NCBI GenBank assembly: GCA_027493625.1
Contig: JAOSKM010000003.1
Location: 62,001-126,000, forward strand
DNA: 64,000 bases
Direction: 5' to 3'
From: Planctomycetota bacterium
Lineage (GTDB): Bacteria; Planctomycetota; UBA8742; UBA2392
Of the stretch, positions 43,518 through 56,231 are shown one piece after another; positions within the stretch are counted from its first letter, which is position 1; each line of letters starts with the position of its first letter. The notes beneath the pieces were generated by a model. That model had not been told where the DNA came from. It did not search any database and was given only the letters and a program-made list of their open reading frames with translations. The position numbers and the translations under genes are program-made.

Positions 43518-45466
43518 ATGAAGAACACTCTGCTGATCCTGCTGGCGCTGGCGGCCGGCAGCCTGGCCGCCCAGGACATGGGCGACGCGCCTTCGCCCTA
43601 TCCCACGGCCGTGTACTTCCAGCAGGGCGGCGGCACGCGGCTGGACTATCTGGGCAACGGCTGCAGCGATGACACCGGCACGGCACCCGTGCCCGGCGGC
43701 TGGACCGGCGACGACTGCGACGACGGCTGCGAATTCCTGAACATGAACAAGGGTGGCACGGCCACGCTGAACATCCCGGTGGTGGACACCAACGGCAACG
43801 ACGACCTCGCCGTGTGGATGGACTTCAACAACGACGGCGACTGGGCCGACGCCGGCGAGCGCGTGGTGTGGGCCGGCAAAAGCAGCGCCGCCACCAACGG
43901 CGCGTTCGCGGCCCGCGTGCAGCCTCCCTACGGCGGCAGCAACACCAGCTTCAACAGCTACAACGTGGCGATCCCGGCCGGGGCCGCGGGCAGCAGCGTG
44001 AAGGTGCGTGTGCGACTGTGGGACACCTCCCAGCACAGCAGCGGCCCGATGGCACTCAACGGCGGCGGCGACCCGGGCGCCTTCAGCGAATTCGGCGAAG
44101 TGGAAGACTTTGATATCACCTACGGCACCAGCACCGGCGCCAAGCTGACGGTGTACGAGATGGGCGGCACCACCCCCATCAACCACGGCAACACGTACGG
44201 CGCGGGCAGTATCACCGCAGGCGTGCAGACCAACCTGTTCTTTGACCTCAGCAATCGGCGCGAAGCTTCGCACTTCCTGCGCTTCACCACGGCGTACCCC
44301 AACGCCACGGTCAGCTACACGGCCGCGCAGAACTGCAGCGTGAGCCTGTTCACGCCGGCCAACGGCGTGACGGTGTACCCGGGCGACCGCTTCACCTTCA
44401 TTGCGACCGTCACCGTGAGCAGCGGCGGCATCCCCTTCAGCTTCCAGGTGGCGATCCCCACCAACGACCCGCTGGTGCCGACCTACAACTTCACGGTCAG
44501 CGGCAACGGCGCGCAGCCCGCACCCAAGCTGGAGCTGCAGCGCCCGGCCTACACCACCATCCCCAGCGGCGGCAGTGACAGCGTCGGCGACCGGGATGCC
44601 GGCACGCCCTCCACCGTCAGCTGGTACATCTTCAACAACGGTCAGCTGCAGCTTGACCTGACCGGCAGCCCGCTGGTGCAGCTGGGGGCGTTCAACAACT
44701 GCAGTGCGACCGTCAGCGCACAGCCCCCGGTCACCAGCCTGCAGGGCGGCGGCTGGAGCATGACCTTCAGCGTGGACATCACGCCGACCACGGCCGGCAG
44801 CGGCTTCAGCTTTACGATCAGCATCAGCAGCAACGACCCGGCCGGCAACCCATACGTGATCACGGTGACCGGCAACGCGGTGTCCAGCGGCGGCGGCGGT
44901 GGTGGCGGTGGCGGTGGTGGCGGTGGTGGCGGAACCGGCGGAACGCCTGCGATTTCCGTGAATCGCGGCGGCTCGGCGCTTACCCCCGGCGGGGCGGACA
45001 ACCTGGGCTTCTTCATCAGCGGCGGCACCACCAACTTTGTCTACGACGTCAGCAACACCGGCAGCGCGCCCTCAGCTTCACCGGCAACCCGCGCGTGGCG
45101 GTCAGCAACGCCAGCAACTGCACGGTAAGCGTGACGCAGCAGCTGCCGGCCGGCCTGGCGGCGGGCACCTCCGCGCCCTTTGTGATCAGCCTGGGCACCG
45201 CCAACTCGGGCACACTGGCATTCACGCTCAGCATCAGCAGCGACGACCCCGCCCAGGGCGTGTTCACCATCAACGTGCAGGGCAGTACCGGCAGCCAGCC
45301 GCCGAGCTTCGACCTGGTGGCCGCAAAGGGCAGGGGCAACGGCGGCGGCGGTTGCACAAGCAGCAGCGAAGGCGGTGCGGTGTTGCTGCTGCTGGCCATT
45401 TTCACAGCCGCGCTTGTCAGGCGTCGATCAGGCGCGGCGCCCGTGCGGAAGGGTCCTGCGGCGTAG
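43518..45466 (+). CDS. Secreted GEVED-domain protein, single-base frame break
   Basis: ATG 43518 opens a signal peptide (MKNTLLILLALAAGSLAAQ). A GEVED domain (about 20-200, with DFNNDGDWADAGER and SEFGEVEDFDI) is followed by three or four beta-sandwich repeats of the choice-of-anchor type (NNCSATVSAQ-like units) and a Gly-rich linker encoded at 44888-44937. Near 45068 the frame shifts -1: after NTGSAP the protein continues in the other frame as LSFTGNPRVAVSNASNC to a GGGGCTSSSEGG, hydrophobic, RRRSG tail ending at 45466. One extra C in the CCC run would restore one ~650-residue protein. It is likely a surface adhesin or polymer-binding protein. Confidence 0.78.
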
Positions 45467-45518
45467 CAGGCAGCACGGGCAAAATCGGGGTCCGGGAGCG
45501 AGCAAGCCCCGGAAAGCA

Positions 45519-45544
45519 AAGGGACCGGCCGAGGCCGGTCCCTG
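45519..45544 (+). terminator. Stem-loop terminator
   Basis: AAGGGACCGGCC-GA-GGCCGGTCCCT: a 10-bp stem 55 bp after the GEVED stop, followed by TGTTG. Confidence 0.7.
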
Positions 45545-45578
45545 TTGCATCTGATCCGTGGCATGCCGCAAAACTGGT

Positions 45579-45602
45579 GCCCCGACCGGAAGGTCGGGGG
45601 CG
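45579..45602. repeat. REP-like palindrome (left of Y1 transposase)
   Basis: GCCCCGACCGGAAGGTCGGG with a following GGCG. It resembles, in opposite orientation, the hairpin at 46179-46200 and, in the same orientation, 62149-62170. Confidence 0.6.
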
Positions 45603-45640
45603 AATGACCGTCTTTCTCCGAACGCAACGATATTGCTGCC

Positions 45641-46138
45641 CTAAGCAATCGGAAGATCCGGCCCCTGCCTGTACTTGACATAATCGCAGGCGTCGTCGAC
45701 GTGTCTCGGGGTGAACAGCCACTTCTTGCTTCCACCATCCGCCCACACATGGACTCGTGAACCAATCAATCCTTCTTCGCGTAAAGCGCGAGAGCAACGA
45801 GCCTTCAGCACTCCCATCATCTTCGCAGGCTGATCTGCTGCGCCGACGACTATGTGCACATGGTTCGTGCGGATGTTCAGCGCGAAAAGTTGCCAGTTGC
45901 GCCAGTCGACGGCGTCGTGAATGGCCTTGAGAGCGCAACCGCGCTGCTTCGGATCGATCTCGAATGGAGGCTCGGAAAGCAGCTCGCGCCGACAGTTTTC
46001 CAGGGTCAGGTCAGGTGGACGGAACGGTTCACCGTAAGTGTTGTGGCCGTCGCTCACGGTTCCGCGTTCGTCGCCGTGCAGGCGGGTTCCGTAGCCGCTC
46101 CAGGTCAGCAGATAGGCGATGGGTGGATTGTATGCCAT
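45641..46138 (-). CDS. Y1-type (IS200-like) transposase, REP-associated class
   Basis: A 165-residue protein with the HUH motif TNHVHIVVG (both histidines) and a C-terminal segment DDACDYVKYRQG with a tyrosine in the expected place for the catalytic residue. Single-strand transposases of this class include REP-associated tyrosine transposases that mobilise palindromes. Palindromes of one type flank it in opposite directions (45579, 46179). It is similar in kind to the gene at 63156 but distinct in sequence. Confidence 0.85.
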   Translation of the reverse strand: MAYNPPIAYLLTWSGYGTRLHGDERGTVSDGHNTYGEPFRPPDLTLENCRRELLSEPPFEIDPKQRGCALKAIHDAVDWRNWQLFALNIRTNHVHIVVGAADQPAKMMGVLKARCSRALREEGLIGSRVHVWADGGSKKWLFTPRHVDDACDYVKYRQGPDLPIA

Positions 46139-46178
46139 GGCTGAACCGGGGCTCGAGTTGTCCGCCTTGCCTGAACCC

Positions 46179-46200
46179 GCCCCGGGCTTCCGCCCGGGGC
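46179..46200. terminator. REP-like palindrome after metH
   Basis: GCCCCGGGC-TTCC-GCCCGGGGC. It lies one base after the metH TAG on the minus strand, so it may serve as a terminator, and it forms an inverted pair with 45579-45602 around the Y1 gene. Confidence 0.65.
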
Positions 46201-46201
46201 A

Positions 46202-49852
<3,651 letters not shown>

Positions 49853-49947
49853 GCATATCCCACCCTGCCCGTCCCGGCAGCATAGCAGCCTGCGGGATGT
49901 CTGGAACTGCCGGTGTCGCAGTTGCGCAGGATAGCTAAAACACCGCC

Positions 49948-50685
49948 ATGAAAGCCGAACTGAAACAGATGGGCGGGCTCAACACCCGCGTGGTGGATGC
50001 ACTGCCGGATGACGTGCAGCCGGCACTGGCCGTGGTGCTCTGCCATGGTTTTGGGGCCTCGGGCTCGGACCTGGTCTCTTTGGCGCCGGAGCTGATGGAG
50101 GCTTCGGAGAAGCTGGCCGGCGCCGCGCGCTTCTACTTCCCGGAAGCGCCGCTGGACCTCTCATCCATGGGCATGTGGGGCTCGCGCGCGTGGTGGATGA
50201 TCGACATCATGGCGCTGAACCAGGCGCTGGCCGACAACACCTTCCGCGACCGCACACGCAACGACCGCCCCGAGGGCATGCTCGAGGCGCGCTCGATGCT
50301 GCTGCAACTGATAGAGGAAGTGAAAGCCGAGACCGGCCTGCCCACTTCGCGCATCGCATTGGGCGGCTTCAGCCAGGGCAGCATGATCACACTGGATGCC
50401 GCCCTGCAGCTCGAGGAAAACCCGGCCTGCGTGATCGCCTGGTCCGGCACGCTGCTGAACGAAGAAGAATGGCGCGAACGCGGCAAGCGGCACAAGGGCC
50501 TGCGCGTGTTCCAGTCCCACGGCCGGCAGGATCCGCTGTTGAGCTACGCCTGGGCCGAAGATCTGCGCGATGTATTGAAGGAGGGCGGCGCCGAGGTGGA
50601 CTTCCTGCCGTTCAACGGCCCGCACACCATCCCGGCCGAGGCCATCCCGCGCACGGTAGCGCTGCTGGAGCGCGCGCTGGGGTGA
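49948..50685 (+). CDS. Carboxylesterase/phospholipase family hydrolase
   Basis: A 245-residue alpha/beta hydrolase with [12 protein letters not shown] for the oxyanion region, the nucleophile motif [10 protein letters not shown] (GFSQG), the aspartate in [10 protein letters not shown] and the histidine in FNGPHTIP. It belongs to the small carboxylesterase/lysophospholipase family (EstB/YpfH-like). It has no signal peptide and is therefore cytoplasmic. It starts 95 bp from the divergent metH, and its stop directly meets the toxin gene stop. Confidence 0.9.
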   Translation: MKAELKQMGGLNTRVVDALPDDVQPALAVVLCHGFGASGSDLVSLAPELMEASEKLAGAARFYFPEAPLDLSSMGMWGSRAWWMIDIMALNQALADNTFRDRTRNDRPEGMLEARSMLLQLIEEVKAETGLPTSRIALGGFSQGSMITLDAALQLEENPACVIAWSGTLLNEEEWRERGKRHKGLRVFQSHGRQDPLLSYAWAEDLRDVLKEGGAEVDFLPFNGPHTIPAEAIPRTVALLERALG

Positions 50686-50988
50686 TTATTCCTCTTCGTC
50701 AGGCGGCCAGCGCATTGCGCCGTGGAGGATGCGAAGGATGTGCACCACGGCAGGGCCCAACTCGTAGAGGATGACGTAGTTGGTACCTGGGACCGGTTGC
50801 AGCCGGGCGGTCTCGTCGGCTGTCTGACGGCCTGCCTTCGGAAATTCTGCCAGCAGCCGGAATGACGCGAGGATTCGCGCTCGCAGCCGTGCAGCGGCCG
50901 CAGGGTTGTCGCGAGAGATGAACTCGTGGACATCTGCGAGGTCAAGCTGTGCGCTTCTTGCGACGAGAACCTTCTGCCTTTTTCGCAA
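50686..50988 (-). CDS. ParE/RelE-family toxin
   Basis: The 100-residue protein read from a TTG at 50988 (LRKRQKVLVARSAQLDLADVHEF). It has the family pattern AxLDLxDVxxFI, AAxRLRARI, FPxAGR, the Tyr in YVILYEL and the closing ILHGAMR. ParE toxins block gyrase; RelE-like ones cut mRNA. The subgroup cannot be told with confidence. It overlaps the antitoxin end by 47 bp, as usual for such pairs. Confidence 0.78.
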   Translation of the reverse strand: MRKRQKVLVARSAQLDLADVHEFISRDNPAAAARLRARILASFRLLAEFPKAGRQTADETARLQPVPGTNYVILYELGPAVVHILRILHGAMRWPPDEEE

Positions 50989-51226
50989 GCTCAGCCTCCC
51001 ACTGGCGGAAGAACTCCTCGGCTTCCATGTACCGCCCCGCCTTGAAGTCCTCACGTCCCTTCTGGATCGCCTTTACGACATACTCCTCGTACTCGATCCG
51101 GTCGGCAAGAATGTACTCAATTAGCGACGAGGCCGAGCGGCCGGTCGCGTCCGCCAGCTTCTTCATGCGTTTGGCCAGTGCGGGCTCGAGGCGCACGCTG
51201 ATGGTTACCTTGTTTTTGGCGGGCAT
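50942..51226 (-). CDS. Ribbon-helix-helix antitoxin
   Basis: A 94-residue protein: ISVRLEPALAKRMKKLADATGRSASSLIEYI is a RHH DNA-binding domain (about 8-40; cited in parts, as 8-27 and the helix that follows), and the rest is a charged toxin-binding tail. It is translated before the overlapping toxin and would repress the pair's own promoter. The ATG at 51226 has GGAG nearby (AGGAGAACCC). Confidence 0.8.
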   Translation of the reverse strand: MPAKNKVTISVRLEPALAKRMKKLADATGRSASSLIEYILADRIEYEEYVVKAIQKGREDFKAGRYMEAEEFFRQWEAELAKKAEGSRRKKRTA

Positions 51227-51278
51227 GGGTTCTCCTGATTCAAAGTGATGTACCGTGCATCATAGTGAATCACCGGTG

Positions 51279-51821
51279 TCATTCCCAGCGGTCGGGGGCT
51301 TCGGGCTGTTCGCCGATTTCATCCAGCCAGCCGGCCCTGGCGCCCGGGAAGGCGTCCGCGTAGGGCACGTAGGGCTTGATGTCGAGCACCGGCGTACCGT
51401 CCAGCAGGTCGATGCCGCGCACGTGCAGCACCCGGCCCTCCACCTTAAACAACCGCAGCGCCGACAGGCTGATCGGGTTCGGCCGATGCGGCGAGCGCGT
51501 GGCGAACAGCCCGCGCCGCACTTTCGGCCCGCGCGGCGGGATCACCGTAGGCTTCCAGTTCTCGTTGAGGTGCAGCCAGGCCAGCACCCAGATGTAGTCA
51601 AAGCCCGCCAGGTCCTGCAGCGCTTGCTCGAAGTTTCGGCCGGGCAGCAGCTCGATGGTCGCGTCCAAAGCGCGGTCCTCCAGCGTCTGCGCGGTCACCG
51701 TGGGCTGGCGCGGCGTGCCGAAACGCTCTTTGTAGGGCGAGCGCACATGGCCGATCACCAGCGCGGTTAACGTCCCCGGCGCGGCAACCGTGTGGTCCTG
51801 CGGCGGTTTCTTCCTTTTCAT
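51279..51821 (-). CDS. trmO: tRNA (N6-threonylcarbamoyladenosine37-N6) methyltransferase
   Basis: TrmO (TsaA/YaeB) methylates t6A37 of tRNA-Thr using SAM. The 180-residue protein has IGHVRSPYKERFGTPRQP (about 22-39), YIWVLAWLHLNENW, and the SPHRPNPISLS motif of the active fold. MKRKKPP at 51821 is taken as the start because the fragment at 56504 begins the same way. The 5' 180 bp is duplicated at 56324-56504. Confidence 0.93.
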   Translation of the reverse strand: MKRKKPPQDHTVAAPGTLTALVIGHVRSPYKERFGTPRQPTVTAQTLEDRALDATIELLPGRNFEQALQDLAGFDYIWVLAWLHLNENWKPTVIPPRGPKVRRGLFATRSPHRPNPISLSALRLFKVEGRVLHVRGIDLLDGTPVLDIKPYVPYADAFPGARAGWLDEIGEQPEAPDRWE

Positions 51822-51848
51822 GGAGGCGGTGATGGCGACTGTCTTCAA

Positions 51849-53489
51849 TCAATCGATGTGCTGTATCCGGACGATAACATCCGGCAGGGCTTCTTTAAGG
51901 GCCTTGGCGGTCGCCGTTGGCCATGCATTAGGAGGCGCAATCTCCACAATCCTTAGCGACTTGGTGGTCCTCAATTGAAGGAAAACGGTCTCCGGGATAA
52001 TCGTCGTGTCATAGCTTACGCTAAGACTTGTCAATAGTTTTGACTTACCCAAAGCGGCCACGGCACCCTCATCAGTTGCCCTACAATCGATACTCAGACA
52101 GGCTAACTGCGGAAGCGCTGCAATGGTCTCCGCATACTCCCCAGAGAACGTCTCGTCCATATGCCATAACTGAAGGAAGTTTACCCGCTGGAGGGACTGC
52201 AACAGCGCATATCCTTTCGACCGCAAACCAGTGCAGAGGTGCAGAGTTAGCCATCGAAGCCGGGCGAACACAGAAGTTACGAGAGAGTCATCGCCGCGAG
52301 CGAATGACATTCCCCGAACAATCAGGCGAGTCAATTGCTTGGCACTCGACAACGCGGCTACCCAATGAGAACTCAATTCTCTACCATCGATCCTGACGGA
52401 CTCCAGTCGCCCAGAGATCGTCTCCAGAACTTCAGCCGTGAGACCGCAGTCCGCCCTGCCGGCAAAAAAGCTAATGTCTCGAAGCTTGCTTAGCCGTTGC
52501 AGGCATTGAGATGCATTTGTTGGCCACTTACCATAGAATGCCACTTCCCTTATAAATGTTAGCCGGGTCGATAGCCGCTCTAGGGCTTCATCACCGAGTT
52601 CTTCACCACTGAACTCCAGAACCTGTAGCGCCTCAAATCTGGAGGCACTTTGAACGAAAGTGTCCACGTCTTCCCTGGTATGCTGCCCAGATACACGAAG
52701 CTCCGCCAACTCGACTGTTAGTGTTTCGAGACATTTCGTATCGAAGGGTTCGTCAAATCGAAGGGCGAGCGATCTAAGGTGAATCAGCGCGGCCAACTTC
52801 CGCAATGAGGACAGTGTTGGCACGGCGCCTGTCAGGCAGCCATAAGCGAACGTACGAAGGGCAGCCAGGCTTGCGCATGCCTCCACTTCATCGTCGAGCG
52901 TCCCGGATAAGTCTGAAGATCCGTCCCCGAGCCTATCTAGGCGAAACGTCCGAAGGTCCGACAGTTTTCTGAGCGCAGTAATCGATGCAGCCTGAAGCGG
53001 ACCACGGGCCCGCAAGGTTAACGTTTGTAGACTTGGAAACTTGATTGCAAGCGTAACGTAGTCGCCCTGTGGATCGTGCCCTGAAACGTGCAGATCTTGA
53101 ACGCCTTTTAGCACCGGTGCCTTAGTCAATTGCGCTGCATTGACTTGTTCGAGGTGCAAGGAATTCAGGGTTGTCGTGTCGGCGACAGCGTGTAGTGCCG
53201 CCGAGTCGAACGCAGATAGCCACAAATGCGTAAGAGATTCGTGCGCGGTCAGAAACGTATAGTCCGCAAGTTCGGAAACAACTTTGATATGGGTCGTGCC
53301 CCGGGGCAGACTTGCCGCCTCTTCCTTGTTTCGCACTAGCTGATATGCGGCCGCCTCTTCGTCGTACTCTCCGTATGACCACGCCTGTGCCGGCAAGTAC
53401 TCAGCAGCGACCAGGACAATGAGCACCATTAGAACGCTGAAGCGACCACGGGCACTTCCCATTCGCACGTTTGGCTTCCTCACTAGCAT
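51849..53489 (-). CDS. Secreted leucine-rich-repeat-like protein
   Basis: The 546-residue protein has a hydrophobic N-terminal segment (FSVLMVLIVLVAAEYLPAQA), then repeated units of about 24-30 residues with the LxxLxL pattern (LIHLRSLALRF, LQVLEFSGEEL, LTRLIVRGMSF, LRWLTLHLC, LACLSIDC). Such repeats form a curved, protein-binding surface. The start overlaps the previous gene's stop by 7 bp (ATGCTAG). Base composition is lower in GC than the surrounding genes. Last gene of a four-gene operon; function unknown. Confidence 0.7.
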   Translation of the reverse strand: MLVRKPNVRMGSARGRFSVLMVLIVLVAAEYLPAQAWSYGEYDEEAAAYQLVRNKEEAASLPRGTTHIKVVSELADYTFLTAHESLTHLWLSAFDSAALHAVADTTTLNSLHLEQVNAAQLTKAPVLKGVQDLHVSGHDPQGDYVTLAIKFPSLQTLTLRARGPLQAASITALRKLSDLRTFRLDRLGDGSSDLSGTLDDEVEACASLAALRTFAYGCLTGAVPTLSSLRKLAALIHLRSLALRFDEPFDTKCLETLTVELAELRVSGQHTREDVDTFVQSASRFEALQVLEFSGEELGDEALERLSTRLTFIREVAFYGKWPTNASQCLQRLSKLRDISFFAGRADCGLTAEVLETISGRLESVRIDGRELSSHWVAALSSAKQLTRLIVRGMSFARGDDSLVTSVFARLRWLTLHLCTGLRSKGYALLQSLQRVNFLQLWHMDETFSGEYAETIAALPQLACLSIDCRATDEGAVAALGKSKLLTSLSVSYDTTIIPETVFLQLRTTKSLRIVEIAPPNAWPTATAKALKEALPDVIVRIQHID

Positions 53490-55147
53490 CCGCAGAACTC
53501 AATATACGTGTTGACTCCACGTTGCACCTGTATGCTGCAATTGACAGTTCCGCAGGCGCCTTCACATTTTAAGCAGTCAACGTAGATATGAAGCGGGTCG
53601 CTTTTGTCCAAAAAGAGTACAGGCGTATACCCTGAAGGGCACACAACGGCGCGATTTGTTGCAATCTCCCTCCGGATCCGTTCGACGAACTGGTCGGTGG
53701 TTTCCCAGTCAGTTTCGCCGGCCGTGACCACAGTCTTCCTTCTAAACACCGCCGGTCTTATCACCGGTGGTCCAGCTTGCGGGGCAGGCGGGAAGTGCTG
53801 TCGCATTCCTCGCTGCCTGTCGACCTTGCAATCGGGGTTATCCGGGGTCATGGCCTCACGTGATGCATCGTCCAAAAAGCCGCTGTCTCCCTCTTCGCTC
53901 GTGAATTGCCAAGCAATTGGAACGGCGGGCAGATCCTCCAGTGAGGGATCTCGGAAGCAGCCGCACCAGGCCAGCGCATAAGGCTTACCATAGATCGTTC
54001 CCTCCTTTCCTCTCGCCCTGCATACTTGCGTAACTTGTGGGCAGTTACCTTCACATGTCAATCGCACTATTTCAATGACATCCGGTTTGCTCGGATCCCA
54101 TTCAATAAAAGTATTATCGCCCATCCCTTTCGCTAACTCGGCCACAGCATCATGAAACGCTGTATCGTTCCGACCACTGCGATGAATCAAGTTCATACGC
54201 TGTCGAAACTTCTCCTTGCACGTCGCGCTTGTCGGGCGAAGCGAGTCGAGAATGCTCCTTCCAGCCCCTGGAGCTTTGCCTCCCCTCACATTAATAGGCC
54301 GCCCTGCCAGGAACGCTACCTCTGACTCTACGCCGACTAAGGATACGGTAAATACGATCTTGCAGATTGGCCATTCCATGCGACGGGAACCGATAACCTT
54401 GGCATAAAACGCCTCTTCACCCTCTCGTTCAAACCGCTTCCAGTCGGGTAAGTGATTCTCTATTGAGTCCCCACTTTTCATCAATTCTTCTTGGCGCTTG
54501 CTGAAGTGCTCGAGAGCCTCCTCCCATGCTTTATCGTCAAGTACTTTTATGGCATTCGGATCCATTCTCAGTTCGAAAACAATCGTCCACTCAGTGCAAT
54601 TCGTATCTTCACCGGCAGGAACTTTTATCTCCTTAGTCTTCACCGCCGGCGCGTCTGCGGTCAGTTCAAGCCAAGGCGCGGTTAATTGAGATGCGCGTAA
54701 TTCTGCGCGGTCGAAGCGCTCGCGCTGAAACGTGTCGTACCCAATCGGGGGCGCGAATATGCCGCCGCGTTTGAAACTTGGTGCCTGGGCATTGATGCCG
54801 TCAGGGGCCGCGGGATCGCGTGGCAGTCCGCCTGAATCGGCAAGCGGCCTGCCCGGTCGGCGCACGAGCAACCCGGGTGTCGATGGCGCTGCAAATCGCG
54901 GGGCACGCGCGAGCTCGGCCCTCAGCCGGTAGTCAGACTGGGGCAGGGGCGCCCGCGCCACTTGGGCAAGATTCATGCCGCCCCCGCGTGGCAAGTAAGG
55001 GCGCACCAGAACTTCGCCATGCAGGTACGATTCAACGCCCGGTGCACCCGCCTGGAGCGCCGGCTCAGGCGTATGGTCGCCGCATGTGGGGCAGTTGTTG
55101 TCGTTTTCGGGCACCGTTTGCCTCGTTGGTTCAACCAAGCCTCGCAA
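53483..55147 (-). CDS. Cysteine-rich hypothetical protein
   Basis: The 554-residue protein has an N-terminal CPTCGDH motif, then a disordered Pro/Gly region (to about 150), a ~200-residue central domain (WTIVFELRMDP..., KIVFTVSLVGVES), and cysteine-rich segments (LTCEGNCPQVTQVC, CLKCEGACGTVNCSIQVQ, EFCGC). The last look like paired disulfides or metal sites. It has no obvious signal peptide and no recognised domain. It starts 10 bp after the preceding gene and overlaps the LRR gene. Confidence 0.55.
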   Translation of the reverse strand: MRGLVEPTRQTVPENDNNCPTCGDHTPEPALQAGAPGVESYLHGEVLVRPYLPRGGGMNLAQVARAPLPQSDYRLRAELARAPRFAAPSTPGLLVRRPGRPLADSGGLPRDPAAPDGINAQAPSFKRGGIFAPPIGYDTFQRERFDRAELRASQLTAPWLELTADAPAVKTKEIKVPAGEDTNCTEWTIVFELRMDPNAIKVLDDKAWEEALEHFSKRQEELMKSGDSIENHLPDWKRFEREGEEAFYAKVIGSRRMEWPICKIVFTVSLVGVESEVAFLAGRPINVRGGKAPGAGRSILDSLRPTSATCKEKFRQRMNLIHRSGRNDTAFHDAVAELAKGMGDNTFIEWDPSKPDVIEIVRLTCEGNCPQVTQVCRARGKEGTIYGKPYALAWCGCFRDPSLEDLPAVPIAWQFTSEEGDSGFLDDASREAMTPDNPDCKVDRQRGMRQHFPPAPQAGPPVIRPAVFRRKTVVTAGETDWETTDQFVERIRREIATNRAVVCPSGYTPVLFLDKSDPLHIYVDCLKCEGACGTVNCSIQVQRGVNTYIEFCGC

Positions 55148-55156
55148 TGCGATCTC

Positions 55157-55546
55157 TTAGGCTCCGCCGCATTCACCCACGTGTTCGAAGTTGGTCAGCA
55201 TACTCAAAGCGCCCTGGCTTCCGAGAGCCAGTCCCGCGGGCATCGTCAGCCAGATGTCCTTCGTCATGTTCACTTCTTGATTGACGAAGTCCGGCACGCC
55301 ATTCGTCACTCTAAGCACGAACGGGCTTTGCACCATAGCGGCGGGCACGAGCCGCGTGAGGCCTCGGGTCGGACCCTTCCCTTCATCGTCGCCAAGCACC
55401 ATGAAGTAGATGCGGCGGTCGGCAGGCAGGACGCCAGGGTTCATTTCATCGTTGATCAACCAAGGTACGCCGTTGAAGGCCGGCACCCAGCCATCAATCC
55501 ACATGCGGGTGGCCGGGCAGTACCAGCGCCACGAGATCATCGGCAC
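55157..55546 (-). CDS. Hypothetical protein, island operon
   Basis: A 129-residue protein: MPMISWRWYCPATRMWIDGW..., with a beta-rich centre (DRRIYFMVLGDDEGKG, PFVLRVTNGVPDFV). Not recognised. Its start overlaps the upstream stop by 10 bp and it is followed after 10 bp by the next gene, so the four genes are translated together. Confidence 0.55.
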   Translation of the reverse strand: MPMISWRWYCPATRMWIDGWVPAFNGVPWLINDEMNPGVLPADRRIYFMVLGDDEGKGPTRGLTRLVPAAMVQSPFVLRVTNGVPDFVNQEVNMTKDIWLTMPAGLALGSQGALSMLTNFEHVGECGGA

Positions 55547-56118
55547 GTCGAACCCCCCGAAGCGCGGCAGAGATTCTCGTAGCTCTCGCGCGAACGGGCG
55601 TTGCTCATGATCGCGCAGGGGTGGCCGGAATTGGCCGTCACCAGATGAAACGCCCGCGACAGGCAGGGGAATGACAGTGGCACGCCCGCCATGTCAACAA
55701 CGCGGCCTGGCGCAACGAGATCGGGGAGGCCGCCGAGCACAGGGTTGCCGGTCAGCACGTCCATGCGGCCGTAGTAGCCGTACCAGCACTTCACTTCGGC
55801 CGTAATGATGTTGATTTCTTCGATGAGGTTGGGATCCCGAAACACGTCCTGGTCTGCGTTGCAGACTTGCAAACGGGTAGCGTACTCGACCATGCCGAAG
55901 CGAACCGGTGCTGCGCCATCGCTGTGATCCTTGGCGGGAGCGCAAGGGTCTACAACCGGCGCAGCGACTAACGCGGGAACGCGGGAGTAGGTCAGAAAGC
56001 CGCCGGCCACGCCGAACGCGGGCAGGTGACCGTGAAGCTGGATACGTCTCGGGTCATTCTCGACGAGCCACTTCGAAGCCTGTGTGTTGGCAGTGCCGCT
56101 TGCGCCCGTGAACGGCAT
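55537..56118 (-). CDS. Hypothetical protein, first gene of island operon
   Basis: A 193-residue protein starting MPFTGASGTANTQASKWLVE, preceded by GGAGCACTC. It has several cysteines and Gly/Pro turns (LHGHLPAFGVAGGF, YYGRMDVLTGNPVLGGLPD). No domain is recognised and no signal peptide is seen. As first gene of the operon it may carry the main function. Confidence 0.55.
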   Translation of the reverse strand: MPFTGASGTANTQASKWLVENDPRRIQLHGHLPAFGVAGGFLTYSRVPALVAAPVVDPCAPAKDHSDGAAPVRFGMVEYATRLQVCNADQDVFRDPNLIEEINIITAEVKCWYGYYGRMDVLTGNPVLGGLPDLVAPGRVVDMAGVPLSFPCLSRAFHLVTANSGHPCAIMSNARSRESYENLCRASGGSTCR

Positions 56119-56231
56119 GAGTGCTCCAATTGCGGAAGGGAGGGATCAGGGACGAGAAGTGTACCCCGCCGCAAAAAAAAGCAAGCGGATTCGCGTAATT
56201 GTTTCGTCAAGTCCGCGTCAGCAAACCGGCG

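Noticed and set aside
49853..49947. Possible SAM or cobalamin riboswitch before metH
   Set aside because: The 95-bp spacer is too short and lacks the conserved cores.
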